Source: JAUIBE01 sp035267185
Lineage (GTDB): Bacteria > Pseudomonadota > Gammaproteobacteria > Xanthomonadales > SZUA-36
DNA: 50,287 nt
NCBI GenBank assembly: GCA_035267185.1
Contig: DATFLY010000047.1
Coordinates: 1 to 50,287 of the forward strand
Direction of reading: 5' to 3'
Position numbers and translations under genes: made by a program
Notes under the pieces: generated by a model
Seen by the model: the letters and a program-made list of their open reading frames with translations, nothing else
The model's database searches: none
What the model was told of the DNA's origin: nothing
Shown here: in pieces, positions 27,419-36,694 of the stretch
Position numbering within the stretch: position 1 is the stretch's first letter
Layout of the letters: each line of letters begins with the position of its first letter

Positions 27419-28159
27419 TCAGCGAATCGCCACGATTGAGGCGAAGTTAAAACACTGGAACCACTGGTAGGCTTTACTGAAACCAGCCTGGCTGAGTCGT
27501 TCAAGATGTTCTTTCATCGAGTCGGGGATCAGCGTGTCTTCCAACGCATCTCTTTTGCGTGCAATTTCCAGCTCCGAGTATCCCTGGGCGCGCTTGAAAT
27601 TCAGATGCCAGGCATTGTGTAAATCCTGTTCGCGTGGATCGTCAAAACACAGTTTTTCGGACAACACCAACGCCCCACCCGGGCGCATTCCGCCGCAGAT
27701 TCGTTCAAGCAACCCCAGGCGCCGGGATGGATCGATGAATTGCAGGGTGAAATTGAGAACCACAAAAGAAGCATCTTCAATGGCCACATCAAGCACATCG
27801 GCTTCCACGATCTGCAAATCAACAGAATCTGCAGTTTTGCCCTGGCGTTTTGCTGCGAAAGCACTGATCTTTTCGATCATTTCCGCAGAGTTGTCGACCG
27901 CCGTGAGCCGACAGTTTTTATCTGTAACTGCGTCCATGATGGCAAAGCTGACGCCACCCAGCGAACAACCCAGGTCGTAAATGTTGGATTCCGGTTGTGC
28001 ATATTCGCGTGCAAGAAGGGCGATCGATGGTATGACCAGCCCGTAGCCAGGTACCGACCTTCGAATCATGTCCGGAAAGACCCTCACAACGCGATCATCA
28101 AACACGAATTGATCTGCCTGGATGGACTCGTCCCGATACAGTGTGTCTTTATCACTCAT
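27419..28159 (-). CDS. cmoA: carboxy-S-adenosylmethionine synthase CmoA
   Basis: 246 residues. The sequence has the CmoA start (D-x-L-Y-R-D-E), F-D-D-R-V-V-R-V-F-P-D-M-I-R-R-S-V-P-G-Y and the SAM-binding I-Y-D-L-G-C-S-L-G. It converts SAM and prephenate to carboxy-SAM for CmoB. It is the first gene of the cmoAB operon. The 160-base space to the NfeD-like gene would hold the promoter. Confidence 0.97.
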   Translation of the reverse strand: MSDKDTLYRDESIQADQFVFDDRVVRVFPDMIRRSVPGYGLVIPSIALLAREYAQPESNIYDLGCSLGGVSFAIMDAVTDKNCRLTAVDNSAEMIEKISAFAAKRQGKTADSVDLQIVEADVLDVAIEDASFVVLNFTLQFIDPSRRLGLLERICGGMRPGGALVLSEKLCFDDPREQDLHNAWHLNFKRAQGYSELEIARKRDALEDTLIPDSMKEHLERLSQAGFSKAYQWFQCFNFASIVAIR

Positions 28160-28318
28160 TTTTTACTCGCAAAACATTTATCCCAATGACTTCTGGCCGA
28201 TCCTTCGGGGTGGCCCGGGTGCTAAGGTACTCTTCGGAAAATTATCTTCCGTGTTCATTCTCGGGCGCAAACTGATCATGAACAAGCACAAAAAAACACT
28301 TGGGGGTATACCTGAAAG

Positions 28319-28615
28319 GTGATGGAATGGTTGACCAACGTGAATTATGGACACTGGTGGATACTCGCCGGTCTCCTGCTGATTCTGGAGCTGGCTGCAC
28401 CGACATACTTCTTTCTGTGGCTCGGAATCGCGGCAGCCTCAATCGGCTTTCTCGTGCTGGTCCTGCCCTCGATTCCTTTCGAAGTCCAGTTTATAGCCTT
28501 CGCAGCACTAACCGTAATTGCCATTTTCGCGTGGCGTTACTCCCGCCGGGTTCCGCCGGGTCATGCTGAATCCGGATTACAAGCCGGGGACCAGTCAGAC
28601 CCCCGTAGAGAATAG
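28319..28615 (+). CDS. short NfeD-like membrane protein
   Basis: 98 residues (GTG-ATG start at 28319/28322). Three hydrophobic segments (about 14-33, 35-55, 55-72) with L-E-L-A-A-P-T-Y-F-F-L-W-L-G-I-A-A match the membrane part of NfeD. The soluble OB-fold domain that normally follows is missing: the chain ends with a short charged tail. No stomatin/SPFH gene is adjacent, although NfeD usually works with one. It could be a family of shorter members rather than a truncation. Confidence 0.75.
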   Translation: MMEWLTNVNYGHWWILAGLLLILELAAPTYFFLWLGIAAASIGFLVLVLPSIPFEVQFIAFAALTVIAIFAWRYSRRVPPGHAESGLQAGDQSDPRRE

Positions 28616-28628
28616 CGCCCAGGTTCCC

Positions 28629-29474
28629 TCAGGTCGTCCGTGCGCCGTGAACCAGTGGAGACCGGGTGATGATGCCAGCCGGGCCGTTTGCGGCCAAACG
28701 GGCATCCTCAAACGCTGAACGTTGCTCCAGGTCGTCGCTGTTACCAGGAAGGCCGGCAACAAAAGTTGTAAAGCGCGCCAGCAAGCCTTGTGCCACGGGT
28801 GTTTCTGAAACACGGCTGGCCAGGTGTTCCGGGTCCAGGCCTTCTGCCTGAATAACATGCGAGCGTGCGCGAATATAACCACTCATGATGTCGGCACCAA
28901 ACTCAGGGTGAAACTGGACGCCCCAGGCGCGCTCACCGTAGCGAAAAGCATGGTTTTCGTCCCGTGGTGAGGATGCCAGTCGTACCGCACCCGGTGGTAG
29001 CTCATGCACGCTTTCAACATGCGTGGTTTGTGCGTGAAACGACGACGGCAGTTCGCACATCAAAGGATCGCTTGCAGCAGAAGGCAGTGTATTGATCTGT
29101 TGTGTTCCGATCTGGCGGCCCCTCGGGTTTGGGCCGACTGCGCCGCCCAGTGCGTACGCCAGAAGCTGATGTCCGAAACATACCCCCAGAACAGGCATAC
29201 CCAGGTGAACAGCATCATGTAGCCAGTCGGCTGTGCGTTCACTCCAGTCATGTTGGTGAGAAACCATCGATGCCGAACCGGTTACGATCACGCCACTGAA
29301 ACCAGCAGGATCAGGAGGAAGCTCACCTGCAAAAACATCAATCTGGGCCACACCCTGTACACCCAGCCCGCGTGCAAACCATTCTTCAAAATCTCCGAAC
29401 TCTTCCCGGGTTTCAGGAATGGTAGCTCCGGTCTTAATAAGAAGAACGGGGCGCTTGAGGCGGGATTTATTCAT
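28629..29474 (-). CDS. class I glutamine amidotransferase
   Basis: 281 residues from the ATG at 29474, chosen for its AGAAGGA site; the reading to 29639 would enter the divergent promoter region and glyQ. Cys99 in G-V-C-F-G-H-Q and the His189/Glu191 pair in Q-F-H-P-E-F form the catalytic triad. GMP synthase-like GATases of this stand-alone type act with unknown synthetase partners or as gamma-glutamyl hydrolases. The C-terminal 80 residues extend the core domain. It is divergent from glyQ. Confidence 0.9.
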   Translation of the reverse strand: MNKSRLKRPVLLIKTGATIPETREEFGDFEEWFARGLGVQGVAQIDVFAGELPPDPAGFSGVIVTGSASMVSHQHDWSERTADWLHDAVHLGMPVLGVCFGHQLLAYALGGAVGPNPRGRQIGTQQINTLPSAASDPLMCELPSSFHAQTTHVESVHELPPGAVRLASSPRDENHAFRYGERAWGVQFHPEFGADIMSGYIRARSHVIQAEGLDPEHLASRVSETPVAQGLLARFTTFVAGLPGNSDDLEQRSAFEDARLAANGPAGIITRSPLVHGARTT

Positions 29475-29564
29475 GCGAGTTTGTTTTCCTTCTGTCAAAA
29501 TTGGCTTTACTATTTCCGCTTTATTTTGGCGCTCATCTAAATACCAGGCCGGACAACCATAAAT

Positions 29565-30479
29565 ATGACCATGACCTTTCAGGCGTTCACCAGGCAGCTC
29601 GAGGATTTCTGGGCCGAGCACGGCTGTGTGATCGTCCAACCACTAGATCTGGAGGTTGGTGCCGGCACTTTCCACCCGGCCACATTCCTGAGATCAATCG
29701 GGCCGGAGCCCTGGAGTGCGGCTTATGTTCAGCCTTGCCGCCGTCCAACTGACGGCCGGTACGGAGAGAACCCCAATCGATTGCAACATTATTACCAGTT
29801 CCAGGTCGTAATGAAACCTTCTCCTGAAGATATTCAGGCGATTTATCTCAAATCACTCGAATCCGTGGGGATCGATCCGGCGGTTCATGATATTCGCTTC
29901 GTAGAAGACAACTGGGAGTCGCCAACACTGGGGGCCTGGGGCCTGGGCTGGGAAGTCTGGCTCAATGGCATGGAAATCACCCAGTTCACCTATTTTCAGC
30001 AGGCAGGTGGCCTGGAGTGTAAGCCAGTGACCGGGGAAATTACCTATGGAACCGAACGGCTGGCCATGTACCTTCAGGAGGTCGACAGCGTATACGACCT
30101 TGTCTGGACCCAAAGCGGTGGCAGGGATGTCACTTACCGCGAGGTTTTCCACCAGAACGAAGTGGAACAATCTGCCTACAATTTTGAACATGCCGATGTG
30201 GAAGCGCTTTTCAACTGGTTTGACGTATGTGAAAGCGAAGCCGCAAAGCTGGTCGGGCTTCACCTGCCGCTTCCAGCCTATGACCAGGTCCTAAAAGCTT
30301 CCCACACATTCAACCTGCTGGATGCGCGCAAGGCTATTTCTGTAACGGAAAGGCAGCGCTACATCCTGCGCGTTCGTGACCTTTCACGCCAGGTGGCAGA
30401 ATCTTATTACGCCAGTCGCGAATCGCTTGGCTTTCCGGGGCTTGCGGATCGTGAAAAGGAGGCTGGCCATGTCGGATGA
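29565..30479 (+). CDS. glyQ: glycyl-tRNA synthetase alpha subunit
   Basis: 304 residues. The class II catalytic subunit starts T-F-Q-x-F-T-R-Q-L-E-D-F-W-A-E-H-G-C and has P-C-R-R-P-T-D-G-R-Y-G-E-N-P-N-R-L. It forms alpha2beta2 with GlyS to charge tRNA-Gly. It overlaps glyS by 11 bases, whose ribosome-binding site lies inside glyQ. Confidence 0.97.
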   Translation: MTMTFQAFTRQLEDFWAEHGCVIVQPLDLEVGAGTFHPATFLRSIGPEPWSAAYVQPCRRPTDGRYGENPNRLQHYYQFQVVMKPSPEDIQAIYLKSLESVGIDPAVHDIRFVEDNWESPTLGAWGLGWEVWLNGMEITQFTYFQQAGGLECKPVTGEITYGTERLAMYLQEVDSVYDLVWTQSGGRDVTYREVFHQNEVEQSAYNFEHADVEALFNWFDVCESEAAKLVGLHLPLPAYDQVLKASHTFNLLDARKAISVTERQRYILRVRDLSRQVAESYYASRESLGFPGLADREKEAGHVG

Positions 30480-32556
30480 ATCAGTCGCTGACCTGTTAAT
30501 CGAGCTTGGCTGTGAGGAACTGCCACCCCGGGCGGTGGATCATCTGAGAAAGGCGTTTTTCAATGGCATCAGCGACGGGCTGAGCAAAGCCCAGATCGAT
30601 TTTGATCGTGAAAACAGCCGACAGTTTTCCACACCCAGGCGGCTTGCGGTACAGCTTGCCTCCGTGGCGGACAAGCAGAAAGACCAGGAGCTTGAGCGTC
30701 GTGGTCCGGCTGTTGCTGCCGCATTCAATGACGCTGGTGAGCCCACGCCTGCAGCAACCGGTTTTGCACGCTCGGTGGGTCTTGAGGTGGAAGAACTGGA
30801 ACGGCTTAAAACCGACAAGGGTGAGTGGTTATATAGCAAGCAGTTTGTCAAAGGCGCGAGCCTGGATGATCTGCTGTTTGAAATCATTGAAAACGCACTG
30901 CGCACTTTGCCAATACCCCGTCCCATGCGCTGGTCAGATCACGAGTATTCGTTTGTGCGGCCGGTTCACTGGGTCGTGGTGATGCATGGTGATCGTGTCC
31001 CGGAAGGCAGGGTGCTTGGAAAGAATGCCGGGAATATCACTTTTGCTCATCGAATTCATGCCCCGGGCCCACACCGCCTGAAAACAGCAAATGATTACAA
31101 AAAGACCCTTTTGGATGGTTGGGTCGTGGCCGATCCGAAAGAACGAAAACGCCTGATCGTCGAGTCGTTAAAACACAAAAACCCTGATGTCATCATCGAC
31201 GAGGGCTTGTTGAATGAAGTCAATAACCTGGTTGAATGGCCAGTGGCTGTAGAATGCCAGTTCGACGAGGAATTTCTTGAAGTTCCGCACCCTGCCCTGA
31301 TTTCCACCATGCAGGATCACCAGAAGTTTTTCCCGGTTGGCGCACCGGGCGCAACCGAATCAGAATCGTCTATTGCAAACCGCTTTGTCGCCATCAGCAA
31401 CATCGAAAGCAAAGATGTGCAGCAGGTTCGAACCGGATATGAGCGCGTGGTGCGGCCCCGGCTGGCAGACTCACGGTTTTTCCTTGAACAGGATTCAAGG
31501 AAGGCCCTGGCGGACTATATTCCACTACTGGATGATGTTGTCTTCCAAAAAAAGATCGGAACAATTGGTGAAAAAACGAAGCGCATTACCGAGATTTCGG
31601 AGAAATTAGCCGATTTTATGAGTCTGGATTCGACGGCATCCATTCGGGCGGCGGCACTTTGCAAATGTGATCTCATGACTCAAATGGTTGGTGAGTTTCC
31701 TGAACTCCAGGGTGTTATGGGCGCGCACTATGCTCTCGCATCGGGTGAGACTGACCTGGTTGCCACGGCCATTGGCGAGCACTATGCACCGAAATTCGCC
31801 GGCGACCAGATCCCGATCTCAGACGCAGGCAGAGTGGTAAGTCTGGCTGATCGAACAGATACGCTGGTTTCAATCTTTTCTGCCGGTATGGCGCCAACCG
31901 GCAACAAGGATCCATTTGCGCTGCGGCGTGCAGCCCTTGGGCTGATACGCATTCTCGCCGAGGCCCATATCACGGTTGCGCTTTCAAGACTGCTGGAGTG
32001 GGCAGCGCACGGCCTTCGAAATGTTGATGCCTGCGATTCGACCGTTTTGCCAGAGGTGGAAGCATTTATTGTCCAGCGGGCGCGGGGATATTTTCTCGAC
32101 CAGGGCTATGGTCCGGAACTGATTGGCGCCGTACTGGCCTCGCCCTGGAAACATGTTCCTGATCTGGAGGCCCGGCTTTCTGCTTTAAGAACATTCATGG
32201 GCCGGGATGAAGCTGAAAGCCTTGCTACCGCCAACAAGCGAATTGGAAATATTCTACGGAAATCCAACCTGGAGTCATTTGAAGGCACCAGGGAAGAGCT
32301 TTTGGTGATAGACGAAGAAAAGGCTCTTTTTGATGAATTTAGAAGTATTTCGAAGAAAATAAAACCTTTTATCGAAAGCTCGGACTATCCAGCCAGCCTG
32401 GAACATATGGCCGGCCTCAAACAACCTCTGGATCAATTTTTTGAAAATGTCATGGTCATGGATGAAGATAAGGGCTTACGCGACAACCGTCTTGCGCTGC
32501 TTGCTGAACTCAAAGCGCTTTTCGACGAAATCGCAGACCTGTCGGTACTTGCCTGA
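30469..32556 (+). CDS. glyS: glycyl-tRNA synthetase beta subunit
   Basis: 695 residues from the ATG at 30469, preceded by AAAGGAGG inside glyQ; the longer upstream frame lacks homology. L-L-I-E-L-G-C-E-E-L-P-P and F-S-T-P-R-R-L-A-V are the typical N-terminal motifs. The HD-like domain and the C-terminal anticodon-binding region (about residues 580-690) are complete. It is the tRNA-binding partner of GlyQ. Confidence 0.97.
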   Translation: MSDESVADLLIELGCEELPPRAVDHLRKAFFNGISDGLSKAQIDFDRENSRQFSTPRRLAVQLASVADKQKDQELERRGPAVAAAFNDAGEPTPAATGFARSVGLEVEELERLKTDKGEWLYSKQFVKGASLDDLLFEIIENALRTLPIPRPMRWSDHEYSFVRPVHWVVVMHGDRVPEGRVLGKNAGNITFAHRIHAPGPHRLKTANDYKKTLLDGWVVADPKERKRLIVESLKHKNPDVIIDEGLLNEVNNLVEWPVAVECQFDEEFLEVPHPALISTMQDHQKFFPVGAPGATESESSIANRFVAISNIESKDVQQVRTGYERVVRPRLADSRFFLEQDSRKALADYIPLLDDVVFQKKIGTIGEKTKRITEISEKLADFMSLDSTASIRAAALCKCDLMTQMVGEFPELQGVMGAHYALASGETDLVATAIGEHYAPKFAGDQIPISDAGRVVSLADRTDTLVSIFSAGMAPTGNKDPFALRRAALGLIRILAEAHITVALSRLLEWAAHGLRNVDACDSTVLPEVEAFIVQRARGYFLDQGYGPELIGAVLASPWKHVPDLEARLSALRTFMGRDEAESLATANKRIGNILRKSNLESFEGTREELLVIDEEKALFDEFRSISKKIKPFIESSDYPASLEHMAGLKQPLDQFFENVMVMDEDKGLRDNRLALLAELKALFDEIADLSVLA

Positions 32557-32565
32557 AACCTGCAC

Positions 32566-33045
32566 ATGAGTGAACAGACCCTGCTTATGATCAGCCGTGA
32601 CGATATTCTCGCCGTGGCTGACGGTCCACAATCAAAAGATCTGTTTCGTCTGTTGGCCTGGCTGACCAGAAATGACTTTCACTTGCTTGCCACAGCCACC
32701 ATGCCGGATCACAGTAATTCCCGGGAGCGCTGGCTAAAAGGCGGTGGAGATGCGGACTTGTTCGGTCCCGACAGCATTCGCAGCCGAATTGACGAAGCGG
32801 GCGGAACACTCGATGGTGTGTACTATGTTCCTCGCTCTTTGCTGTCCCAAAACAAGAACAGAATCAATTCTTTAGGCGACATGATGCAGCGATACAAGGC
32901 ATCTCCAAACACCTGTTATTTATTCAGTTCCAGTCGGAAGTGGGCCCAGGCAGCGCTGCAGCTCGGAATTCAGGCCACGGCGCTGGACAAATCTCGCCAG
33001 CTTATTGCGGAATTGACTGCCCTGAAAGAAAAAGCCAGCAGCTAA
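32566..33045 (+). CDS. degenerate GmhB-like HAD protein
   Basis: 159 residues starting 9 bases after glyS, the place where gmhB stands in many gammaproteobacteria. The chain follows the GmhB pattern: L-L-M-I-S-R-D-D-I at 6-14 for the usual L-D-R-D-G-V, A-W-L-T-R-N-D-F-H-L-L-A-T-A-T for the helix-strand, E-A-G-G-T-L-D-G-V-Y-Y-V-P for the segment before the zinc loop, and Y-L-F-S-S-S-R-K-W-A-Q-A-A for G-D-S-x-x-D-x-x-A-A. The nucleophile Asp is Ser10, the G-D-S-x-x-D motif is lost, and the zinc-binding Cys cluster is missing. It is intact as a reading frame, so a non-catalytic protein or early pseudogene are both possible. Confidence 0.6.
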   Translation: MSEQTLLMISRDDILAVADGPQSKDLFRLLAWLTRNDFHLLATATMPDHSNSRERWLKGGGDADLFGPDSIRSRIDEAGGTLDGVYYVPRSLLSQNKNRINSLGDMMQRYKASPNTCYLFSSSRKWAQAALQLGIQATALDKSRQLIAELTALKEKASS

Positions 33046-33063
33046 AAATGTCTTCAGCGTTGC

Positions 33064-35469
33064 TCAAACGTCGAGGTTGCTGACGTCCAGGGCGTTTCGT
33101 TCGATGAAATTACGTCTTGGTTCAACCTCGTCACCCATCAGGGTTGTGAAAATCTGGTCTGCCGCTACAGCATCCTCGATTGTCACCTGTAACAAACGCC
33201 TGGTTTCAGGGTTGACGGTGGTATCCCAGAGCTGGTCCGGATTCATTTCACCCAAACCCTTGAATCGCTGAATCGTCCGTCCCTTGCGGCTTTCAGCCAT
33301 TAACCAGTCAAATACCTCGCGGAATGACTCAATCTCGGTCGAGGCATTTCCCCTGGCTACAACCGCTCCTTTCTGGATCAGCCCATGAAGTGTGTCCGCA
33401 AGGCGGCCGATCAGTCGATAATCCGGCCCCAGGAAAAACTCCGGTCCGACCCGTTTCTCTTCTGAGACACCGTGGACCAATTTGCGCAGCATCAAATCGT
33501 TGCCCTCTTCGCCCTTCACGACTTCGAGCTCGTACCTGACACTTTCGCTGTTTTTCTCATTCATTCCGATTTCGACTCTGGATGCCCAGTCTGCCATTTT
33601 ACTTGCAGACCAGTCCGGTGAAAACCTCTCAGAATCAACGATTTGTTCAAGAAATTCAGGGTGATAGCGCCGTGAAAGCCTGATGTTTGCCTGGCTGACA
33701 GCGAGGAAATCACGCATCAGGTGTTCGAGACCTTCACCTCGCAGTGCCGGCGCTGACGGATCGAACTGAAGCTCTGCGCCATCGAGTGCACGTGCAAGCA
33801 GGTAATCATTCAGCTCACCATCGTCTTTCAGATATTGTTCCTGCTTGCCCTGCTTCACCTTGTAGAGCGGTGGCTGTCCAATGTAAATATGGCCGCGTTC
33901 GATCAGCTCAGGCATTTGCCTGTAGAAAAACGTCAGCAACAGGGTTCGAATGTGGGATCCATCAACATCGGCATCCGTCATGATGATGATACGGTGATAA
34001 CGAAGTTTGTCCGGATCAAATTCGTCTTTTCCAATGCCGCACCCAAGCGCAGTGATCAGCGTACCTACTTCTGCAGATGAGAGCATTTTGTCGAACCGGG
34101 CTTTCTCGACGTTCAGAATTTTACCCTTAAGTGGCAGAATTGCCTGGTATTTTCGGTTTCGACCTTGCTTGGCGGAGCCGCCGGCAGAATCACCCTCGAC
34201 CAGGAAGATTTCAGACAGTGCGGGATCTTTTTCCTGGCAATCAGCGAGTTTTCCGGGAAGGCCGGCGATATCCAGGACACCCTTGCGCCGCGTCATTTCA
34301 CGCGCTTTTCGGGCAGCCTCCCTGGCACGAGCCGCATCAACCACCTTGGCAGTGATTGTTTTGGCTTCACCCGGGTTTTCCAGAAGGAAATCGCGCAGAT
34401 TGGAGCCTACAAGCGACTCTACGACTGGCTTGACCTCTGAAGAAACCAGCTTGTCCTTGGTTTGAGAGGAAAACTTGGGATCAGGCACTTTTACCGAAAG
34501 AACAGCAATCAGTCCTTCACGTGCATCATCACCGGTTGTTGATACCTTGCCTTTCTTGGCAGCGCCGGATGATTCAATGTAGCTGTTGATTGTTCGAGTC
34601 AGCGCTGCCCGAAAACCAGCAAGGTGCGTTCCGCCATCCTTCTGGGGAATGTTGTTGGTAAAGCAAAAAACAGTTTCCTGGTAGGCGTCCGTCCACTGCA
34701 TGGCCATTTCGACCTGGATTTCATTGCCCTCTGCAGCAACGTACATCACAGTTGGGTGCAAAGGGTTCTTGTTTTTACCCAGATGCTCAACAAAGGACTT
34801 GATTCCGCCTTTATATTCAAAGACATCCGATTTACCGGTGCGTTCGTCATTGAGCTCAATACGAACACCGGAATTGAGGAAACTCAGCTCTCTCAGACGC
34901 TTGGCAAGGATGTCATAATGAAAAACAACGTTGTTAAATACATTGTGACTTGGACGAAAATAGATCTTTGTGCCTGTATCCTCGCTTTCTCCGGTCGCTT
35001 GTAATGGCGCTTCCGGAATTCCCATGTTGTAGGTCTGGCGCCAGACCTGCCCTTCTCGCTTGATTCTGAGGAGAAGCTCTTCAGACAAGGCATTGACCAC
35101 TGAAACGCCCACGCCATGCAGGCCTCCGGACACCTTGTATGAATTATCGTCGAACTTTCCGCCAGCATGCAGCACAGTCATGATGACTTCCGCCGCTGAT
35201 GTGCCTTCCTCTTCGTGGATGTCTACGGGAATACCTCGACCATTGTCTTCAACGCTCACCGCATCATCAGTATGAATGGTGACGGTGATGGCATCACAAT
35301 GCCCGGCCAGCGCCTCATCGATTGAGTTATCCACCACTTCAAAGACCATGTGGTGCAATCCGGTGCCATCATCGGTGTCTCCGATATACATGCCCGGACG
35401 TTTGCGGACCGCATCCAGCCCTTTCAGGACCTTGATGTTTGAAGAGTCGTAAATCTTTTTGTCTGTCAT
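33064..35469 (-). CDS. gyrB: DNA gyrase subunit B
   Basis: 801 residues, normal for gammaproteobacteria. The GHKL ATPase domain has R-K-R-P-G-M-Y-I-G-D-T and E-V-V-D-N-S-I-D-E-A near residues 22-60. The TOPRIM domain has L-V-E-G-D-S-A-G-G and T-D-A-D-V-D-G-S-H-I. The C-terminal Q-R-F-K-G-L-G-E-M-N-P motif contacts GyrA. With GyrA it introduces negative supercoils. It follows recF in the origin-proximal cluster. Confidence 0.98.
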   Translation of the reverse strand: MTDKKIYDSSNIKVLKGLDAVRKRPGMYIGDTDDGTGLHHMVFEVVDNSIDEALAGHCDAITVTIHTDDAVSVEDNGRGIPVDIHEEEGTSAAEVIMTVLHAGGKFDDNSYKVSGGLHGVGVSVVNALSEELLLRIKREGQVWRQTYNMGIPEAPLQATGESEDTGTKIYFRPSHNVFNNVVFHYDILAKRLRELSFLNSGVRIELNDERTGKSDVFEYKGGIKSFVEHLGKNKNPLHPTVMYVAAEGNEIQVEMAMQWTDAYQETVFCFTNNIPQKDGGTHLAGFRAALTRTINSYIESSGAAKKGKVSTTGDDAREGLIAVLSVKVPDPKFSSQTKDKLVSSEVKPVVESLVGSNLRDFLLENPGEAKTITAKVVDAARAREAARKAREMTRRKGVLDIAGLPGKLADCQEKDPALSEIFLVEGDSAGGSAKQGRNRKYQAILPLKGKILNVEKARFDKMLSSAEVGTLITALGCGIGKDEFDPDKLRYHRIIIMTDADVDGSHIRTLLLTFFYRQMPELIERGHIYIGQPPLYKVKQGKQEQYLKDDGELNDYLLARALDGAELQFDPSAPALRGEGLEHLMRDFLAVSQANIRLSRRYHPEFLEQIVDSERFSPDWSASKMADWASRVEIGMNEKNSESVRYELEVVKGEEGNDLMLRKLVHGVSEEKRVGPEFFLGPDYRLIGRLADTLHGLIQKGAVVARGNASTEIESFREVFDWLMAESRKGRTIQRFKGLGEMNPDQLWDTTVNPETRRLLQVTIEDAVAADQIFTTLMGDEVEPRRNFIERNALDVSNLDV

Positions 35470-35578
35470 ATAGGGATTGTCATTGGCGTGCTATGCATCG
35501 CCACCTCTAAAGCACTGATTTCCCGGATCTTATGAGAAGTCGAAACGATCGGGCAAGGCGCCCGTTACAATGGCGTAA

Positions 35579-36655
35579 TTATACCATTTTCCGGACCTGG
35601 CCGTGTTCCACGTGAAACCTCGAGTGGGGGGTGCCCGGGTCAAACTCCTCAACCCCGGTAATCCATATCTGCACACCAAAACCGATTCCGACTTCCAGGG
35701 CTGCGGCGAAGTGATGCTGATCAAACTCTGAAGCCAGGTCATCCAGAAGCAGCAATGGTTTTTTGTCAGATTCACAGTGTCTGCGTGTTTGCGCCAACAC
35801 AAGCGCTGTCGCAAGCACTTTCTGTTCGCCCCTTGAGGCTGTATCACGGACAACGTAGCCGTCAACCTTAAGCTTGAGATCGGCCCGATGCGGGCCCGAA
35901 TGAGTACTGCCGCGTTCAATGTCTGAATTTCGCTGAGCAGACAGCGCTGCTTCCAGCGTTACAGCTGACCAGCCTTTGTGGTATTCGAGCGAGACCTTGC
36001 CAAGACCAGGGCTAAGTTCGGACATCAGTTTTGAAAAACTTCCTGATAACTCTTCCACATATTTGCTTCGAAGCTCAGTCATCTGCTCACCTGCCAACAC
36101 GAGCACGCTATCCAGACCAGCCAGGACATCTACCTGTCCGGCACGCAAGGCTGCGTTTCGTTGTTTCAGGGCACGAGCATAACGACGCCATGAATCCAGG
36201 TAGCGTGGTTCCACGTGGAACACACCCCAGTCAAGATAGCGTCTTCGCACATCAGGTGAGCCACTCACCAACAAATGGCTGTTGGGCTCCATGACCACAA
36301 CAGCCAGGGATTCTGCCAGCTCACTCAGTTGATTGAGGTCATTTCCGTCCCTTCTTGCTTTCCAGTCTTTTGAACTTCGTTCCAACCCCATGCGCGTTAG
36401 GTGGTTTCCCTCGTCGGTATCACCATCACCGCTGATTTCAGCGTACACACTCAGTTTGCTGCTGGCTTGTCCGATCACCCCCCCGATTTTATTGCCACGA
36501 AAGGATCTGCCCCTGGAGAGAATGGCCAGGGACTCCAGAACGCTGGTTTTACCAGCACCATTGGAGCCGAAAAAAGTATTGATTGAAGGGTGGGGGGACA
36601 GTTCAACCTGCTCCAGGTTTCGCAGGTTTTTTATGTTTAACTTATTGATTAACAA
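35579..36655 (-). CDS. recF: DNA replication and repair protein RecF
   Basis: 358 residues. Walker A is F-G-S-N-G-A-G-K-T-S (near residues 29-38), the ABC-type signature is S-R-G-E-Q-K-V-L-A and Walker B is L-L-L-L-D-D-L-A-S-E. RecF loads RecA at gaps with RecOR. It lies between dnaN and gyrB, transcribed in the same direction, 39 bases after dnaN. Confidence 0.96.
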   Translation of the reverse strand: MLINKLNIKNLRNLEQVELSPHPSINTFFGSNGAGKTSVLESLAILSRGRSFRGNKIGGVIGQASSKLSVYAEISGDGDTDEGNHLTRMGLERSSKDWKARRDGNDLNQLSELAESLAVVVMEPNSHLLVSGSPDVRRRYLDWGVFHVEPRYLDSWRRYARALKQRNAALRAGQVDVLAGLDSVLVLAGEQMTELRSKYVEELSGSFSKLMSELSPGLGKVSLEYHKGWSAVTLEAALSAQRNSDIERGSTHSGPHRADLKLKVDGYVVRDTASRGEQKVLATALVLAQTRRHCESDKKPLLLLDDLASEFDQHHFAAALEVGIGFGVQIWITGVEEFDPGTPHSRFHVEHGQVRKMV

Positions 36656-36694
36656 TAACTTTTACTGAATGTTCGGCATTGTATTTGTTTGGTT

